Shown here: piece after piece, positions 33,176 to 40,789 of the stretch
Position numbering within the stretch: position 1 is the first letter of the stretch
How the letters are laid out: the number at the start of each line of letters is the position of its first letter
DNA from: Paludibacteraceae bacterium
GTDB taxonomy: Bacteria; Bacteroidota; Bacteroidia; Bacteroidales; Paludibacteraceae
Direction: 5' to 3'
Length of the DNA: 50,008 nt
NCBI GenBank assembly: GCA_017391525.1
Contig: JAFOYE010000016.1
Location: 1 to 50,008, forward strand
The notes under the pieces: generated by a model
The model's database searches: none
Seen by the model: the letters and a program-made list of their open reading frames with translations, nothing else
What the model was told of the DNA's origin: nothing
Position numbers and translations under genes: made by a program

Positions 33176-34705
33176 ATGTCAAAAGCATTACTTATGATTC
33201 TCGACGGCTGGGGAATCGGAAACAAATCTAAAGCCGACGCTATCTCTGCTACTCCAACCCCACATTGGGATGCATTGTTGGAGAAATACCCTCATAGCCA
33301 ACTCCAAGCTAGTGGCGAAAATGTGGGTTTGCCTGATGGTCAAATGGGAAACTCTGAGGTAGGCCACCTCAATATTGGTGCTGGTCGTGTCGTTTACCAA
33401 GACCTCGTGAAGATCAACCGTGCTTGCAAGGACGGTAGCATCCTCGAAAATCCTGAGATCAAATCTGCCTTTGGTTATGCCAAAGAGACTGGCAAGAAAC
33501 TTCACCTCATGGGCTTGACCTCTAATGGTGGTGTACACTCTTCTTTTGATCACCTCTTCTATCTCACCCAAATTGCTAAAACTTACGGATTAGACGGACA
33601 AACCTTCGTGCACTGCTTTATGGATGGCCGTGATACTGATCCTAAGTCTGGTCTTGGATTCATTGAGCAACTTGAGGCACATTTGGCGGAGACTTGCGGT
33701 GAGATCGCTACAATCCAAGGTCGTTTCTATGTAATGGATCGTGACAAACGTTGGGAGCGCGTGAAAGTGGCTTACGACTGTCTTGTAAATGGTGAAGGCA
33801 AAGCATCTGAGAATATGGTTCAAGCTATGCAAGAGAGCTATGCTGAAGGTGTAACCGACGAGTTTATTAAACCTATTGTTCACGTTCGTGATGGCAAACC
33901 GCTAGCACAAATCGAGGAAGGCGATGTTGTTATCTTCTTTAACTATCGCAACGACCGTGCTAAAGAGATCACTATCGTGCTTACACAACAAGACATGCCA
34001 GAGCATGGTATGAAGATCATCCCTAATCTTCAATACTACTGCATGACTCCATATGACTCTTCTTTCCAAGGGTTGCATGTGCTCTTCCCAAAAGAGAACG
34101 TGACCAACACTATGGGTGAGATCGTATCTAACGCTGGTCTCAAACAACTCCGTATCGCTGAAACCGAGAAGTTTGCACACGTAACCTTCTTCTTTAATGG
34201 CGGTCGCGAGGCTGAGTATGCAGGTGAGGAGCGTATCTTGATTCCTTCACCAAAGGTGGCTACCTACGACCTTCAACCAGAGATGTCTGCTCCAGAGGTA
34301 ACTGAGGCACTTTGCGAGGCACTTGATACACAAAAGTACGACTATATCACCCTCAACTTCGCTAACGGCGACATGGTGGGTCACACAGGTGTCTATGAGG
34401 CTATCGAGAAAGCGGTTAAGACCATCGATGAGTGCGTGGATAAAGTGGTGAACGTAGCTCTTAAGAACGACTACGAGATCATCATCATTGCTGACCACGG
34501 TAACTGCGACAACGCTATGAACGAGGATGGCACCCCTAATACTGCTCACTCGCTCAACCCAGTACCTTTCGTGTATGTGAGCAAGGATCATACCGATGCG
34601 CAATTGGAAGATGGTATTCTTGCTGACGTAGCTCCATCCCTCTGCCACATCCTCGGCGTAGAGCAACCAGCAGAAATGACAGGACATAATCTTATTAAGA
34701 ATTAA
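33176..34705 (+). CDS. gpmI: 2,3-bisphosphoglycerate-independent phosphoglycerate mutase
   Basis: 509 residues. The enzyme interconverts 3- and 2-phosphoglycerate in glycolysis using two Mn2+ ions and a phosphoserine intermediate. The alkaline-phosphatase-fold metal site opens with [27 protein letters not shown] (about 55-74) carries the catalytic Ser. The substrate-binding [11 protein letters not shown] and the C-terminal metal block [11 protein letters not shown] ... [10 protein letters not shown] are all present. Full family length. Codon use suggests high expression. It is followed by a hairpin array and ychF in the same direction, with no obvious terminator. Confidence 0.97.
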   Translation: MSKALLMILDGWGIGNKSKADAISATPTPHWDALLEKYPHSQLQASGENVGLPDGQMGNSEVGHLNIGAGRVVYQDLVKINRACKDGSILENPEIKSAFGYAKETGKKLHLMGLTSNGGVHSSFDHLFYLTQIAKTYGLDGQTFVHCFMDGRDTDPKSGLGFIEQLEAHLAETCGEIATIQGRFYVMDRDKRWERVKVAYDCLVNGEGKASENMVQAMQESYAEGVTDEFIKPIVHVRDGKPLAQIEEGDVVIFFNYRNDRAKEITIVLTQQDMPEHGMKIIPNLQYYCMTPYDSSFQGLHVLFPKENVTNTMGEIVSNAGLKQLRIAETEKFAHVTFFFNGGREAEYAGEERILIPSPKVATYDLQPEMSAPEVTEALCEALDTQKYDYITLNFANGDMVGHTGVYEAIEKAVKTIDECVDKVVNVALKNDYEIIIIADHGNCDNAMNEDGTPNTAHSLNPVPFVYVSKDHTDAQLEDGILADVAPSLCHILGVEQPAEMTGHNLIKN

Positions 34706-34846
34706 GACCGCGCTCCGCGCTGAGAGAAGAGAGACCGCCTTTGGCTGTTAGACCGCCGCCATGCGGCTGAGAGATTTAAGAAGTCTAACAGCGAAGCGAT
34801 CTAACAACGCAGTGGTCTAACTTCTAACAGCGCAGCGATCTAAAAA
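34706..34846 (+). repeat. Hairpin array between gpmI and ychF
   Basis: Three left units in one orientation (stems GCGC/GCGC, GCC/GGC, GCCGC/GCGGC, spacers ending TGTTAGA or TGAGAGA), a centre AAGAAGTCTAAC, and three right units in reverse orientation (AGCGAAGCGA, AACGCAGTGG, AGCGCAGCGA) separated by TCTAAC. The whole forms a large inverted repeat ending 10 nt before the ychF ATG. It has the same scaffold as the array after ychF but different cores. Confidence 0.85.
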
Positions 34847-34855
34847 CTAGAATAT

Positions 34856-35962
34856 ATGGCTTTACAATGTGGTATAGTGGGTCTGCCTAATGTCGGCAAA
34901 TCGACCCTCTTCAATTGCCTTAGCAACGCCAAGGCACAATCTGCAAACTTCCCTTTCTGCACCATCGAACCTAACGTAGGCGTTATTACCGTACCCGACG
35001 AGCGTCTTATCAAGCTTGGCGAGCTCTGCAAACCCGAGCGCGGTGTGATCCCAACCACCGTTGAAATCGTAGATATTGCGGGATTGGTCAAGGGCGCAAG
35101 TAAGGGCGAAGGACTGGGTAATAAGTTCCTTGCTAACATCCGTGAGACGGATGCAATCATTCATGTGCTTCGTTGCTTTGATGACGATAATGTGGTACAT
35201 GTGGATGGATCCGTGGATCCTATTCGCGACAAAGATATCATCGATGCCGAGCTCCAACTCAAGGACCTTGAGACCGTAGAATCTCGTATTCAAAAGATAG
35301 AGAAACAAGTGCGTGTAGGCGGTGACAAACAGGCTAAAGTGGCTTTGGATGTTCTTCTCAAATACCGCGATGCGCTCTCTCAAGGTAAGTCTGCCCGTAC
35401 CGTCGAACTCATCAATAAGGACGAAGAACTTGTGGCTAAAGAAACCATGCTCCTTACTAGCAAACCTGTGCTTTATGTCTGCAACGTGGACGAAGCATCA
35501 GCAGTAGATGGTAACAAGTATGTGGAGCAAGTACGCGAGGCTGTAAAAGAAGAAAATGCACAAGTACTCATCGTAGCCGCTAAGATCGAAAGCGAGATTG
35601 CAGAACTCGAAACATACGAAGAACGTGAGATGTTCCTCGCTGAAATCGGACTTACAGAGTCTGGTGTTAGCCGTTTGATAAAGTCTGCTTATGCGTTGCT
35701 TGAGCTCCGCACTTTCCTCACAGCAGGTAGCGATGAGGTACGTGCTTGGACCTTCAAGGCAGGTAGCAAGGCTCCTCAATGTGCCGGTGTTATCCACTCA
35801 GATTTTGAGCGCGGTTTCATCCGTGCCGAGGTAATCAAGTACGAGGATTATATTGCACTTGGTGGCGAAGCACAATGCCGTCAAGCGGGTAAACTTGGTA
35901 TTGAAGGTAAGGAGTATGTCGTACAAGATGGCGACATCATGCATTTCCTCTTCAACGTGTAA
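34856..35962 (+). CDS. ychF: Redox-regulated Obg-family ATPase YchF
   Basis: 368 residues. YchF (OLA1) binds ATP rather than GTP, associates with ribosomes and is involved in stress responses. G1 [20 protein letters not shown] starts at residue 6, G3 is [20 protein letters not shown], and the specificity loop reads CNVDE instead of the GTPase NKxD, as expected for the subfamily. The C-terminal TGS domain (about 280-368, [20 protein letters not shown]) is complete. Both intergenic gaps around it contain related hairpin arrays. Confidence 0.96.
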   Translation: MALQCGIVGLPNVGKSTLFNCLSNAKAQSANFPFCTIEPNVGVITVPDERLIKLGELCKPERGVIPTTVEIVDIAGLVKGASKGEGLGNKFLANIRETDAIIHVLRCFDDDNVVHVDGSVDPIRDKDIIDAELQLKDLETVESRIQKIEKQVRVGGDKQAKVALDVLLKYRDALSQGKSARTVELINKDEELVAKETMLLTSKPVLYVCNVDEASAVDGNKYVEQVREAVKEENAQVLIVAAKIESEIAELETYEEREMFLAEIGLTESGVSRLIKSAYALLELRTFLTAGSDEVRAWTFKAGSKAPQCAGVIHSDFERGFIRAEVIKYEDYIALGGEAQCRQAGKLGIEGKEYVVQDGDIMHFLFNV

Positions 35963-35965
35963 TTA

Positions 35966-36115
35966 AAGACCGCGCTTTGCGCTGAGAGATATTAGACCGT
36001 GCGAAGCACTGTTAGAACGCCTTTCGGGCTGTGAGACACAAGAGTCTAACAACAAACGAAGTGAGTGGTCTAACAACGTAGTGGTCTAACTTCTAACAGC
36101 AAAGCGTTCTAAAGA
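35966..36115 (+). repeat. Hairpin array between ychF and the antiporter gene
   Basis: Left units with stems GCGC/GCGC (loop TTT), GTGC/GCAC (loop GAA) and GCC/GGC, centre AGAGTCTAAC, and right units separated by GGTCTAAC and TTCTAAC. The order of spacers matches the array at 34706-34846 while the hairpin cores differ. It ends 7 nt before the next ATG. Confidence 0.85.
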
Positions 36116-36122
36116 AATAACA

Positions 36123-37094
36123 ATGTTCGAATTCTTAAACACTTGGCTTACCAACGGCGGCTTTTGGGTAGCTATCCCGCTAATCGTTTTGGGTTGTGTT
36201 GCGCTCATTAAGGGTGCAGGATGGCTTGTGGATGGTGCTTCGGGTTTGGCAAAAAAATATGGCATTAGCGATATTGTGATCGGTTTGACCGTGGTGGCCT
36301 TTGGTACTAGTATGCCTGAGTTTGTGGTGAACATGGTGGCTGTAGGTCAGGGGAATACCGAGATCGCTATAACCAATGTTTTGGGTAGTAATATCATCAA
36401 TACTTTTGTTATATTGGGTGTAACTGCTTTGATTTGTTCGATTTCATCGCAACGTCAGTCCCGTCGTTTTGATATCCCATGGAGCGCTTTGGGTGCATTG
36501 CTTGTGTTGGCGATAGTTACTTGTGTTGGTTTTATGCCTCGAATAACTGGTGCTATTCTGTTGGTGTTCTTTGCCTTCTATTTGTGGCAAACTTTCAAAC
36601 ATGCTAAGACTAGTAATTCTGACGAGAATTATACTCTGATGTCACCTAAGAAATCACTATTACTCATTTTGGTAGGTCTTCTTTTACTTGTGGTAGGTGG
36701 CGAATTCATCGTTAAGAGTGCTACTAATATTGCACAGTCATTGGGTGTGAGTGACGCAATTATAGGTTTGACCGTAGTGGCATTGGGTACATCTTTGCCA
36801 GAGTTGGCAACCTCATGTATGGCTGCTATGAAAGGGAATTGTGATATAGCTCTAGGTAATGTAATAGGTAGCAATATCTTCAATATCTTCTTTATCTTGG
36901 GTACTAGTGCTAGTGTGATGCCGTTGCCAGGATACCAAGGATTGCAGATGGATGCTATTATGGCTGCCTTGGGTAGTATATTAGTTTTGGGCTTTGTATA
37001 TCTAAATAAGAGCCGCGAGATTAAACGCTGGCATGGAGCTATTCTTCTGCTCGTTTATGGCGGGTACTTAACTTATCGTATCCTTACCCTCTAA
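36123..37094 (+). CDS. CaCA-family calcium/sodium antiporter (YrbG-like)
   Basis: 323 residues, about ten hydrophobic helices in two inverted repeats. Each repeat carries an alpha motif: VVAFGTSMPEFVVNMVA (about 55-71) and VVALGTSLPELATSCMA (about 217-233), with ion-binding Ser and Glu. Paired NVLGSNIINTF and NVIGSNIFNIF follow. Members exchange Ca2+ for Na+ or H+ across the inner membrane. It is probably cotranscribed with ychF and the ZIP transporter (33-nt gap). Confidence 0.93.
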   Translation: MFEFLNTWLTNGGFWVAIPLIVLGCVALIKGAGWLVDGASGLAKKYGISDIVIGLTVVAFGTSMPEFVVNMVAVGQGNTEIAITNVLGSNIINTFVILGVTALICSISSQRQSRRFDIPWSALGALLVLAIVTCVGFMPRITGAILLVFFAFYLWQTFKHAKTSNSDENYTLMSPKKSLLLILVGLLLLVVGGEFIVKSATNIAQSLGVSDAIIGLTVVALGTSLPELATSCMAAMKGNCDIALGNVIGSNIFNIFFILGTSASVMPLPGYQGLQMDAIMAALGSILVLGFVYLNKSREIKRWHGAILLLVYGGYLTYRILTL

Positions 37095-37095
37095 A

Positions 37096-37123
37096 CTCTC
37101 AACATTCAACTCTCAACTCTCAA
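37096..37123 (+). repeat. Heptamer repeat between the antiporter and ZIP genes
   Basis: CTCTCAA, CATTCAA, CTCTCAA and CTCTCAA in 7-bp register, filling almost the whole 33-nt gap before the ATG at 37128. Confidence 0.75.
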
Positions 37124-37127
37124 CAAC

Positions 37128-37901
37128 ATGACCCCCATCCTCCTTCTCCCCTTTTTAGGCACCGTTCTAGGTGCGGCTATGGTTTTCCTGGTGCGAGGAT
37201 CCATGGCTCGCTCCTTGCATAAACTGCTTTTGGGCTTTGCGTCGGGTGTGATGGTGGCAGCTAGTGTGTGGTCTCTGCTTCTGCCTAGCTTGGAGATGGG
37301 AGCGGAGTCAGGTGGTGTTACTTGGCTGCCTGCTGCGGTAGGATTTGTGTTGGGTATCCTTTTCTTACTGCTGTTGGATACATTTATCCCTCACTTGCAT
37401 ATTGGCTCGGACCATCCCGAAGGAATGACTCGTCGTTGCCGATGGAATCGCTCAACTATGTTAACTGTAGCTGTGACATTACATAATATTCCAGAGGGTA
37501 TGGCAGTAGGTGTTATCTTAGCCAGCGCAATGGCTGAAGGTAGTATGATTCCGATGTCAGCTGCTTGGGCATTAGCAATAGGTTTAGCAATCCAGAACTT
37601 CCCCGAGGGAGCAATCCTCTCTATGCCGTTGCATTCAGAGGGTATGAAGAAGGGCAAAGCCTTTTTGATTGGTGCATTTTCTGGAATAGTTGAACCAATA
37701 GCTGCGGTTTTAACGATACTTCTTATCGGTTCCATCGCTCCTGCCTTACCTTATCTCTTAGCATTTGCTGCGGGTGCAATGATGTATGTAGTGGTGGAAG
37801 AATTGATTCCAGAAGCCCAAGCTGAACCGCATAGCAATATCCCTACACTCGGTTTCACCGCAGGTTTTGTCTTAATGATGATATTAGACTCTGCTTTGTA
37901 G
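37128..37901 (+). CDS. ZIP-family divalent metal transporter
   Basis: 257 residues with about eight hydrophobic segments. The ZIP signature in helix IV, TLHNIPEGMAVGVILASAMA (about 121-140), and in helix V, IQNFPEGAILSMPL, provide the His/Asn/Glu metal ligands; MYVVVEELIPEAQAEPH near the C-terminus is also typical. ZIP proteins import Zn2+ and similar cations; specificity cannot be read here. The variable loop is short (GSDHPEGMTRRCRWNRS). It is the last gene of the run from gpmI. Confidence 0.93.
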   Translation: MTPILLLPFLGTVLGAAMVFLVRGSMARSLHKLLLGFASGVMVAASVWSLLLPSLEMGAESGGVTWLPAAVGFVLGILFLLLLDTFIPHLHIGSDHPEGMTRRCRWNRSTMLTVAVTLHNIPEGMAVGVILASAMAEGSMIPMSAAWALAIGLAIQNFPEGAILSMPLHSEGMKKGKAFLIGAFSGIVEPIAAVLTILLIGSIAPALPYLLAFAAGAMMYVVVEELIPEAQAEPHSNIPTLGFTAGFVLMMILDSAL

Positions 37902-37903
37902 AC

Positions 37904-37969
37904 TCTCTGTCAATTACGCACAATTCACGTACAATTTCTATCCTTTTCTTATCCTTTTAGTTAGATTTA
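37904..37969 (+). repeat. 11-bp stepwise array (copy 2)
   Basis: Units TCTCTGTCAAT, TACGCACAATT, CACGTACAATT, TCTATCCTTTT, CTTATCCTTTT and AGTTAGATTTA, all 11 bp. It begins 2 nt after the ZIP stop codon. CTGTCAATTACG is shared exactly with the array at 40649-40758. Confidence 0.7.
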
Positions 37970-38081
37970 TGCAATTTTTATAAAGTGTACAAAATTTGCA
38001 TAAATAGCAGATTATCAACCATTATTTACTTTTTATAAAGTACAATGTGGCTGAGCTATTGGATATGTGCTAAAAAATGTG

Positions 38082-38089
38082 TACCTTTG
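38082..38089 (+). promoter_or_regulatory. -7 box TACCTTTG for the TPR regulator gene
   Basis: It lies 24 nt before the ATG at 38114. Confidence 0.75.
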
Positions 38090-38113
38090 CTGACGAATTC
38101 ATATCTATTGCCT

Positions 38114-39532
38114 ATGAAATCTAATATCGGACACATCTTTAATTCATTATTTTTCATTCTTGCGCTAGCTATCTTTTCCTCCTGCTCTGCATGGCATGAG
38201 GCACAAGCTGTGATAGCCGAAGCAGATAGTTTGGATCAAAACGAACACGTCCTTTATTCTGATACGACAGCTTTGAGCCAGGCAATAAGTACACTAGACA
38301 ATCCTATTGGCAGATTACTCTACGCTGATCAACTTGGCAAAGCATACTACTATCTAGGTCGCAACTTCTCCAACGAAGGAGCTATTGCCGAAGCCGCTGC
38401 TCAGTATGTCGAAGCCGACCGCTTACAAATATCTGATCCTCTTTACCGTGGACGCATCAATTCTTGCATGGCACATATTGCCAAACAGAACGAGAGTGAT
38501 AGTCTTGCTCTCGTCTTCTTTGAACGATCTAACCAAGCTTTCAAGGAGAGTGGTGAGGATTGGTATTACGCGCATACCTTATTAGATGTGAGCGAATACA
38601 ACGCTTACCTACACAATTATCACAAGGCAGATAGTGTGCTGCAAATAGCACAATCATATGCGCTAGACTCTTTCTATCTTGCACGCTTCTATGAGACCAA
38701 AGGCCTCTATTTCTACGAGCAACTCCAATACGACTCTGCCCTCTACTATTTCCACCAAGCCTTACACCTCTGGGAGTACGAGGAAGACAAATTCTATACC
38801 TACAAGAAACTCATGCAAGTCCATCTCGACATGGATGACCATGCATCAGCATTGCCTTACGCACAAATCATTGTTGAGCAATCTGCTGACCCCAACGACT
38901 TGGTCAATGCCTACTACTGCCTCATGCAAGATGCCAAGGCGCGCGGAGATATAAATAAACTGAGCACGTATGCGCACGCGCGACAAGATGCTAACGAACT
39001 CTTGATGCAGAGTGTTGGCAACTACAACGGCGCACAAACCCTATTAGAAGAGCATTTAGCCAATCCTTATCCTTATCGTTGGGCATGGATCACGCTTCTA
39101 TGCCTAATCGTAGCTTGCCTGCTGCTAGTTATCGCTATTGTGCTGCACCGCCGATATGCTACCCGTCGCCTGCAAGTAGCTCATCATCAGATAGAAGACT
39201 TATCTATCAGCGCCCAACTCTCCGATATCCGTGCAACCTACCCACGCCCACGCAAACAGTGGAACGACTACAACGAACTCAAAAAAGACTTAGAACCCCA
39301 ACTCCACGAATGGCTATCTCAACTGGAGACCTACCAACTCTCTAACCGCGAGAATGTCTTCTGTACCTATATGCTCCTTTATCCCAACGCCTCGCTGGAG
39401 GATTTAGCTGATTGGATGCACTACTCCGCTACAGGCGTCAGCACTTTCAAACGCCGCATTGCACAAAAGATAGGAATCCCCACCCGAGAACTGTATCATT
39501 TCCTACACGAGATGTTACAAGGCAAAAAATAG
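38114..39532 (+). CDS. TPR lipoprotein-like membrane protein with C-terminal helical (HTH-like) domain
   Basis: 472 residues from MKSNIGHIFNSLFFILALAI; the frame reaches 38045, but that would start upstream of the promoter. The N-terminus ends in SSCSAW, a possible lipobox. TPR-like helices fill about 55-310, a transmembrane helix (ITLLCLIVACLLLVIAIVL) lies near 324-345, a coiled segment follows, and the C-terminal 65 residues (SNRENVFCTYMLLYPNASLE, DWMHYSATGVSTFKRRIAQK) look like a LuxR/SARP-type helix-turn-helix. This build matches Bacteroidetes membrane-anchored one-component regulators. Target and ligand are unknown. Confidence 0.7.
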   Translation: MKSNIGHIFNSLFFILALAIFSSCSAWHEAQAVIAEADSLDQNEHVLYSDTTALSQAISTLDNPIGRLLYADQLGKAYYYLGRNFSNEGAIAEAAAQYVEADRLQISDPLYRGRINSCMAHIAKQNESDSLALVFFERSNQAFKESGEDWYYAHTLLDVSEYNAYLHNYHKADSVLQIAQSYALDSFYLARFYETKGLYFYEQLQYDSALYYFHQALHLWEYEEDKFYTYKKLMQVHLDMDDHASALPYAQIIVEQSADPNDLVNAYYCLMQDAKARGDINKLSTYAHARQDANELLMQSVGNYNGAQTLLEEHLANPYPYRWAWITLLCLIVACLLLVIAIVLHRRYATRRLQVAHHQIEDLSISAQLSDIRATYPRPRKQWNDYNELKKDLEPQLHEWLSQLETYQLSNRENVFCTYMLLYPNASLEDLADWMHYSATGVSTFKRRIAQKIGIPTRELYHFLHEMLQGKK

Positions 39533-39633
39533 AAACTGTACATTTTGAGAGATAGGTAATTGATAATGAACCACATTTATTTTAGGAAACAGTACAACTA
39601 CCTTTTACTATTGCTGAGGTAGAAGAATTGCTG

Positions 39634-39641
39634 TAATTTTG
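39634..39641 (+). promoter_or_regulatory. -7 box TAATTTTG for the methyltransferase gene
   Basis: It lies 24 nt before the ATG at 39666. Confidence 0.6.
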
Positions 39642-39665
39642 CAGTGAATTTAACACACTGCAACA

Positions 39666-40448
39666 ATGCAAATACGACACAAAAACAGAGAGATTTACTT
39701 TCGAGAGCAAACGGAATGTACCCAAAAATATGTTATTCCGTATATCGAACAAGTGCTATGTATTAAATCCAATCTCCGTGTTCTGGAGATAGGTTGTGGG
39801 GAAGGTGGCAACCTAAAGCCATTCTTAGATATAGGATGCCATTGTGTCGGGATTGATATAGATGCTGCACAGTTAGAAAAAGCCAAAGCATTTTTTGCCA
39901 ACCACTCACTAAACAAAAATCTTCGTCTTATAGCGAACGATATTTATAAGGTATCACCTAATGAAATAGGCAATTTTGACTTGATTATACTTAGAGATGT
40001 GATAGAACATTTACCAAATCAAGAACTATTTATGCACCAGCTCAAATGTTTTATGCATAGCGAATCGGTTATTTTCTTCGGCTTTCCCGTATGGTGCAAT
40101 CCCTTCGGTGGACACCAACAGATATGTCGCAACAAGTGGCTGTCGCATACCCCTTGGCTGCATTTGCTGCCTAATCGTTTATATAAACAGGCATTACAAT
40201 TGGGCGGAGAAAGTGCTTCCACAATCAAGGCCCTTTTAGACATCAAAGCCACAGGTATTAGTCTTTCCCGCTTCGAAAGTATATTACACAAAGAGCAATA
40301 CCAAATATTAAAACATACACATTTTTTCATCAATCCCAACTATGAGATAAAATTCAGTTTGCGTCCTCGTATGATACCCCAATACCTTCAAATTCCATAT
40401 TTGTCGGACTTTTATACAACTGCAATGTATTATTTGATTAAAAAATAA
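39666..40448 (+). CDS. Class I SAM-dependent methyltransferase
   Basis: 260 residues. Motif I VLEIGCGEGGNLKPFLDIG (about 39-57), the acidic ribose-binding residue in CVGIDIDAAQLEKAK, and motif IV FDLIILRDVIEHLPNQELF (about 106-124) place it in the UbiE/Methyltransf_11/23 group. The C-terminal half (GFPVWCNPFGGHQQICRNKW, then NPNYEIKFSLRPRMIP) resembles methyltransferases found with polysaccharide genes, but the substrate is unknown. It is slightly AT-richer than the neighbours and stands alone, so recent acquisition is possible. Confidence 0.85.
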   Translation: MQIRHKNREIYFREQTECTQKYVIPYIEQVLCIKSNLRVLEIGCGEGGNLKPFLDIGCHCVGIDIDAAQLEKAKAFFANHSLNKNLRLIANDIYKVSPNEIGNFDLIILRDVIEHLPNQELFMHQLKCFMHSESVIFFGFPVWCNPFGGHQQICRNKWLSHTPWLHLLPNRLYKQALQLGGESASTIKALLDIKATGISLSRFESILHKEQYQILKHTHFFINPNYEIKFSLRPRMIPQYLQIPYLSDFYTTAMYYLIKK

Positions 40449-40579
40449 AGCTCTAAACATTATTTGTTCTACAATCAAAAAACTGTACATTTCAATTATA
40501 ACTATCAGAATATAAGTGCTATACATTTTTGCGGTCTGTACAATTGCTTTTGCCTATTGCATATATTGTCAAAATGTAC

Positions 40580-40587
40580 TACCTTTG
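40580..40587 (+). promoter_or_regulatory. -7 box TACCTTTG for the 1246-residue protein
   Basis: The box is 202 nt before the ATG at 40790, an unusually long leader for this genome. Confidence 0.7.
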
Positions 40588-40648
40588 CACTAGAAATAAT
40601 CTTTACGGTAGAAATAACCAGCTACAAACTATATAACTCGAACATAAC

Positions 40649-40758
40649 ACACCGCTAATCCGCTATCTCTCCGCTGTCAATTACGGTAGATATACGGTAC
40701 ATATACGATAGATATACGTTAGATACACGATAGATAACTATAGGAACACCATAAGAAA
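40649..40758 (+). repeat. 11-bp stepwise array (copy 3) in the predicted 5' leader
   Basis: Ten units of 11 bp: ACACCGCTAAT, CCGCTATCTCT, CCGCTGTCAAT, TACGGTAGATA, TACGGTACATA, TACGATAGATA, TACGTTAGATA, CACGATAGATA, ACTATAGGAAC and ACCATAAGAAA. Units 4-8 form one clear family; units 2-3 and 9-10 form others. Confidence 0.85.
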
Positions 40759-40789
40759 CCCCAATGTATAACCTATAAACAATAGCGAT

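Larger units (their letters stand above)
40449..40789. other. Gene-free region before the large surface-protein gene
   Basis: It contains the promoter at 40580-40587 and the third 11-bp array; no ORF of note. Everything after 40590 is predicted to be transcribed as a roughly 200-nt leader. Confidence 0.6.
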
